A DNA stretch of 6,946 nt from JBBCJT01 sp037190665 (GTDB lineage Bacteria; Pseudomonadota; Alphaproteobacteria; Acetobacterales; Acetobacteraceae). Position numbers and translations under genes: made by a program. The notes under the pieces are model-generated. The model saw only the letters and a program-made list of their open reading frames with translations, ran no database searches and had not been told where the DNA came from. Shown in pieces: positions 5,953 to 6,946 of the stretch (position 1 is its first letter; every line of letters starts with the position of its first letter). The stretch is taken from assembly GCA_037190665.1 (NCBI GenBank), contig JBBCJT010000183.1:1-6946 (forward strand), given 5' to 3'.

Positions 5953-6842
5953 ACGCCCGCCAGCTCGAGGTCTTCCGCGCCATCATGCGAAGCGGCACGC
6001 TGACCTCGGCCGCGCAACTGCTGAACGTGTCGCAGCCGGCGGTGAGCAAGGTGCTGCGGCACCTCGAGAGCCAGATCGGCTACCGCCTGTTCGATCGCAT
6101 CGGCGGCCGGCTCTATCCGACGGCGGAAGCGCAGCTTCTCTTCGCCGACGCCGACCGCGTGTTCCGCGAGATCGAGACGGTACGCGATCTGGCGATCCGC
6201 ATTCGCGAGCGGCGGGTGGGGCTGCTGCGGATCGGCGCCAGCGCGCCGCCGACCTTCGCGGTTCTTCCTGCCGCGCTCTGCGCGTTCCAGTCGCGCCATC
6301 CCGGCGTGAAGGTGGTGCTGCGGACGCTGCCGGCGGAGGAGCTGAGCGAGAAGATCCTCGTGGGCGAAGTCGACCTCGGCCTCACGCTGTCCGCGATCCG
6401 CGTTCCCATGGTCCAGTCGGAGATACTGGCCACGGTCTCCGTCATCGCGCTGCTGCCGGCCGGCTCCGCGCTTGCCCGCAAGACGGTCATCGAACCGGGC
6501 GATCTCACGAACGAGCGGATGATCTCCTACGGCACGCATGCCGATGTCGGGCCGCTGCTGGATGCGGCGTTCGAACGCTCCGGCCTCGTGCGGCAGGTCC
6601 ATACGGAGATCGCCATGTCGATCTCCGCGGCACCGCTGGTGCAGGCGGGGCTGGGGGTCGCGCTGGTGGACGCGATGCTGCCATGGGCGGACTTTCCCGG
6701 CGTGGTGGTGCGCCCCTTCCGGCCGCGCGTGCTGATGAGCCTCAGCCTCGTCACGTCCGGCACCCGCCCCGCACCGCGCTTCGTGCGCGATATCGCGGAC
6801 GATATCCGGCAGGCGGTCGCGAAGGCGGGACTCGCGCCGTGA
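5949..6842 (+). CDS. LysR-type transcriptional regulator
   Basis: Complete 297-residue protein, standard for LysR regulators. Residues 1-60 form the winged helix-turn-helix, with the recognition segment AAQLLNVSQPAVSKVLRHLE (21-40) and the LFDRIGGRLYPT wing (47-58). A linker helix follows, then a periplasmic-binding-protein-like effector domain begins with LLRIGASAPP near residue 94 and runs to the end. The N-terminus reminds me of the OccR/NocR opine-catabolism branch (from memory, not tested). ATG 5949-5951 overlaps the oxidoreductase stop in an ATGA, and there is no clear Shine-Dalgarno, so translation is probably coupled. Being downstream in the same operon differs from the usual divergent LysR layout; it likely senses the oxidase substrate and controls its own operon, perhaps also the MmgE/PrpD gene (inference). 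Confidence 0.95.
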   Translation: MNARQLEVFRAIMRSGTLTSAAQLLNVSQPAVSKVLRHLESQIGYRLFDRIGGRLYPTAEAQLLFADADRVFREIETVRDLAIRIRERRVGLLRIGASAPPTFAVLPAALCAFQSRHPGVKVVLRTLPAEELSEKILVGEVDLGLTLSAIRVPMVQSEILATVSVIALLPAGSALARKTVIEPGDLTNERMISYGTHADVGPLLDAAFERSGLVRQVHTEIAMSISAAPLVQAGLGVALVDAMLPWADFPGVVVRPFRPRVLMSLSLVTSGTRPAPRFVRDIADDIRQAVAKAGLAP

Positions 6843-6847
6843 AGAGG

Positions 6848-6912
6848 TGGGGCTCTGCCGCACGCCCCGGCAGGGCTCTGCCCTGCACCCGCAAGGGGCC
6901 ACCGGCCCCTTG
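6848..6912 (+). repeat. GGGCTCTGCC-type palindromic repeat after the LysR gene
   Basis: Directly after the LysR stop is a compact dyad-rich stretch unlike the CCCTCTCCCGC repeats. CAGGGC-TCT-GCCCTG (6871-6885) forms a 6-bp hairpin and CAAGGGGCC-ACC-GGCCCCTTG (6892-6912) a perfect 9-bp hairpin, preceded by GGGGCTCTGCC (6849-6859). I recall near-identical intergenic units in Roseomonas and related Acetobacteraceae. Only one copy is in the window, so repetition cannot be shown here. Confidence 0.55.
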
Positions 6913-6942
6913 ACCCGGGATTCCTCCAGAGGGCCTTCGGCC
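6892..6942 (+). terminator. Likely terminator hairpins of the oxidoreductase-LysR operon
   Basis: The strong 9-bp hairpin at 6892-6912 lies 50 bases past the LysR stop, with a second short hairpin GGCC-TTC-GGCC at 6932-6942. There is no T-run, so termination would rely on structure or Rho. The strand of any gene beyond the window is unknown, so the site could serve both directions. Confidence 0.4.
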
Positions 6943-6946
6943 AAAT

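Noticed and set aside
5880..6944. A 354-codon minus-strand open frame antisense to the LysR gene
   Set aside because: His/Arg/Gln-rich with no motif; the plus strand encodes a full-length, textbook LysR regulator.

Overview
The window is very GC-rich (by eye around 70%) and almost fully coding. The gene style points to an alphaproteobacterium. An Acetobacteraceae/Roseomonas-like host is my best guess, from the RR-T-L-L signal peptide on the binding protein and from a GGGCTCTGCC-type palindromic repeat after the last gene that I remember from that group. This placement is from memory, not from a search.

Layout, left to right. (1) 2-2544, plus strand: the C-terminal part of an M28-family metallopeptidase-like protein, cut by the window edge, is followed with a 1-base overlap by a complete family 5 (peptide/nickel type) ABC transporter substrate-binding protein. 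They look like the end of an oligopeptide-use operon whose permease and ATPase genes are not visible. (2) 2545-2844: a non-coding convergent gap holding a weak hairpin and a complex palindromic repeat. (3) 2845-4260, minus strand: a complete MmgE/PrpD-family dehydratase/epimerase-type enzyme. (4) 4261-4794: a divergent gap with a second, inverted copy of the same repeat and two short dyads that could be operators. (5) 4795-6842, plus strand: a DAO-family FAD-dependent oxidoreductase and a LysR-type regulator, joined by a 4-base ATGA overlap. (6) 6843-6946: a different palindromic repeat with terminator-like hairpins.

How the parts may work together: the left operon would process and import small peptides or amino-acid-like compounds. 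The right-hand genes (amine/amino-acid oxidase, MmgE/PrpD enzyme, opine-regulator-like LysR) suggest catabolism of an unusual amino acid or carboxylate. The substrate cannot be read from the sequence.

The most notable structure is a pair of inverted, roughly 141-bp multi-hairpin repeats (2638-2779 and 4374-4514) that bracket the MmgE/PrpD gene together with its candidate promoter. The hairpin arms are almost identical, but the 43-44 nt enclosed core differs. The peptidase also lacks two expected M28 active-site residues. I see no CRISPR array, tRNA, rRNA, transposase, phage gene or clear defence system.
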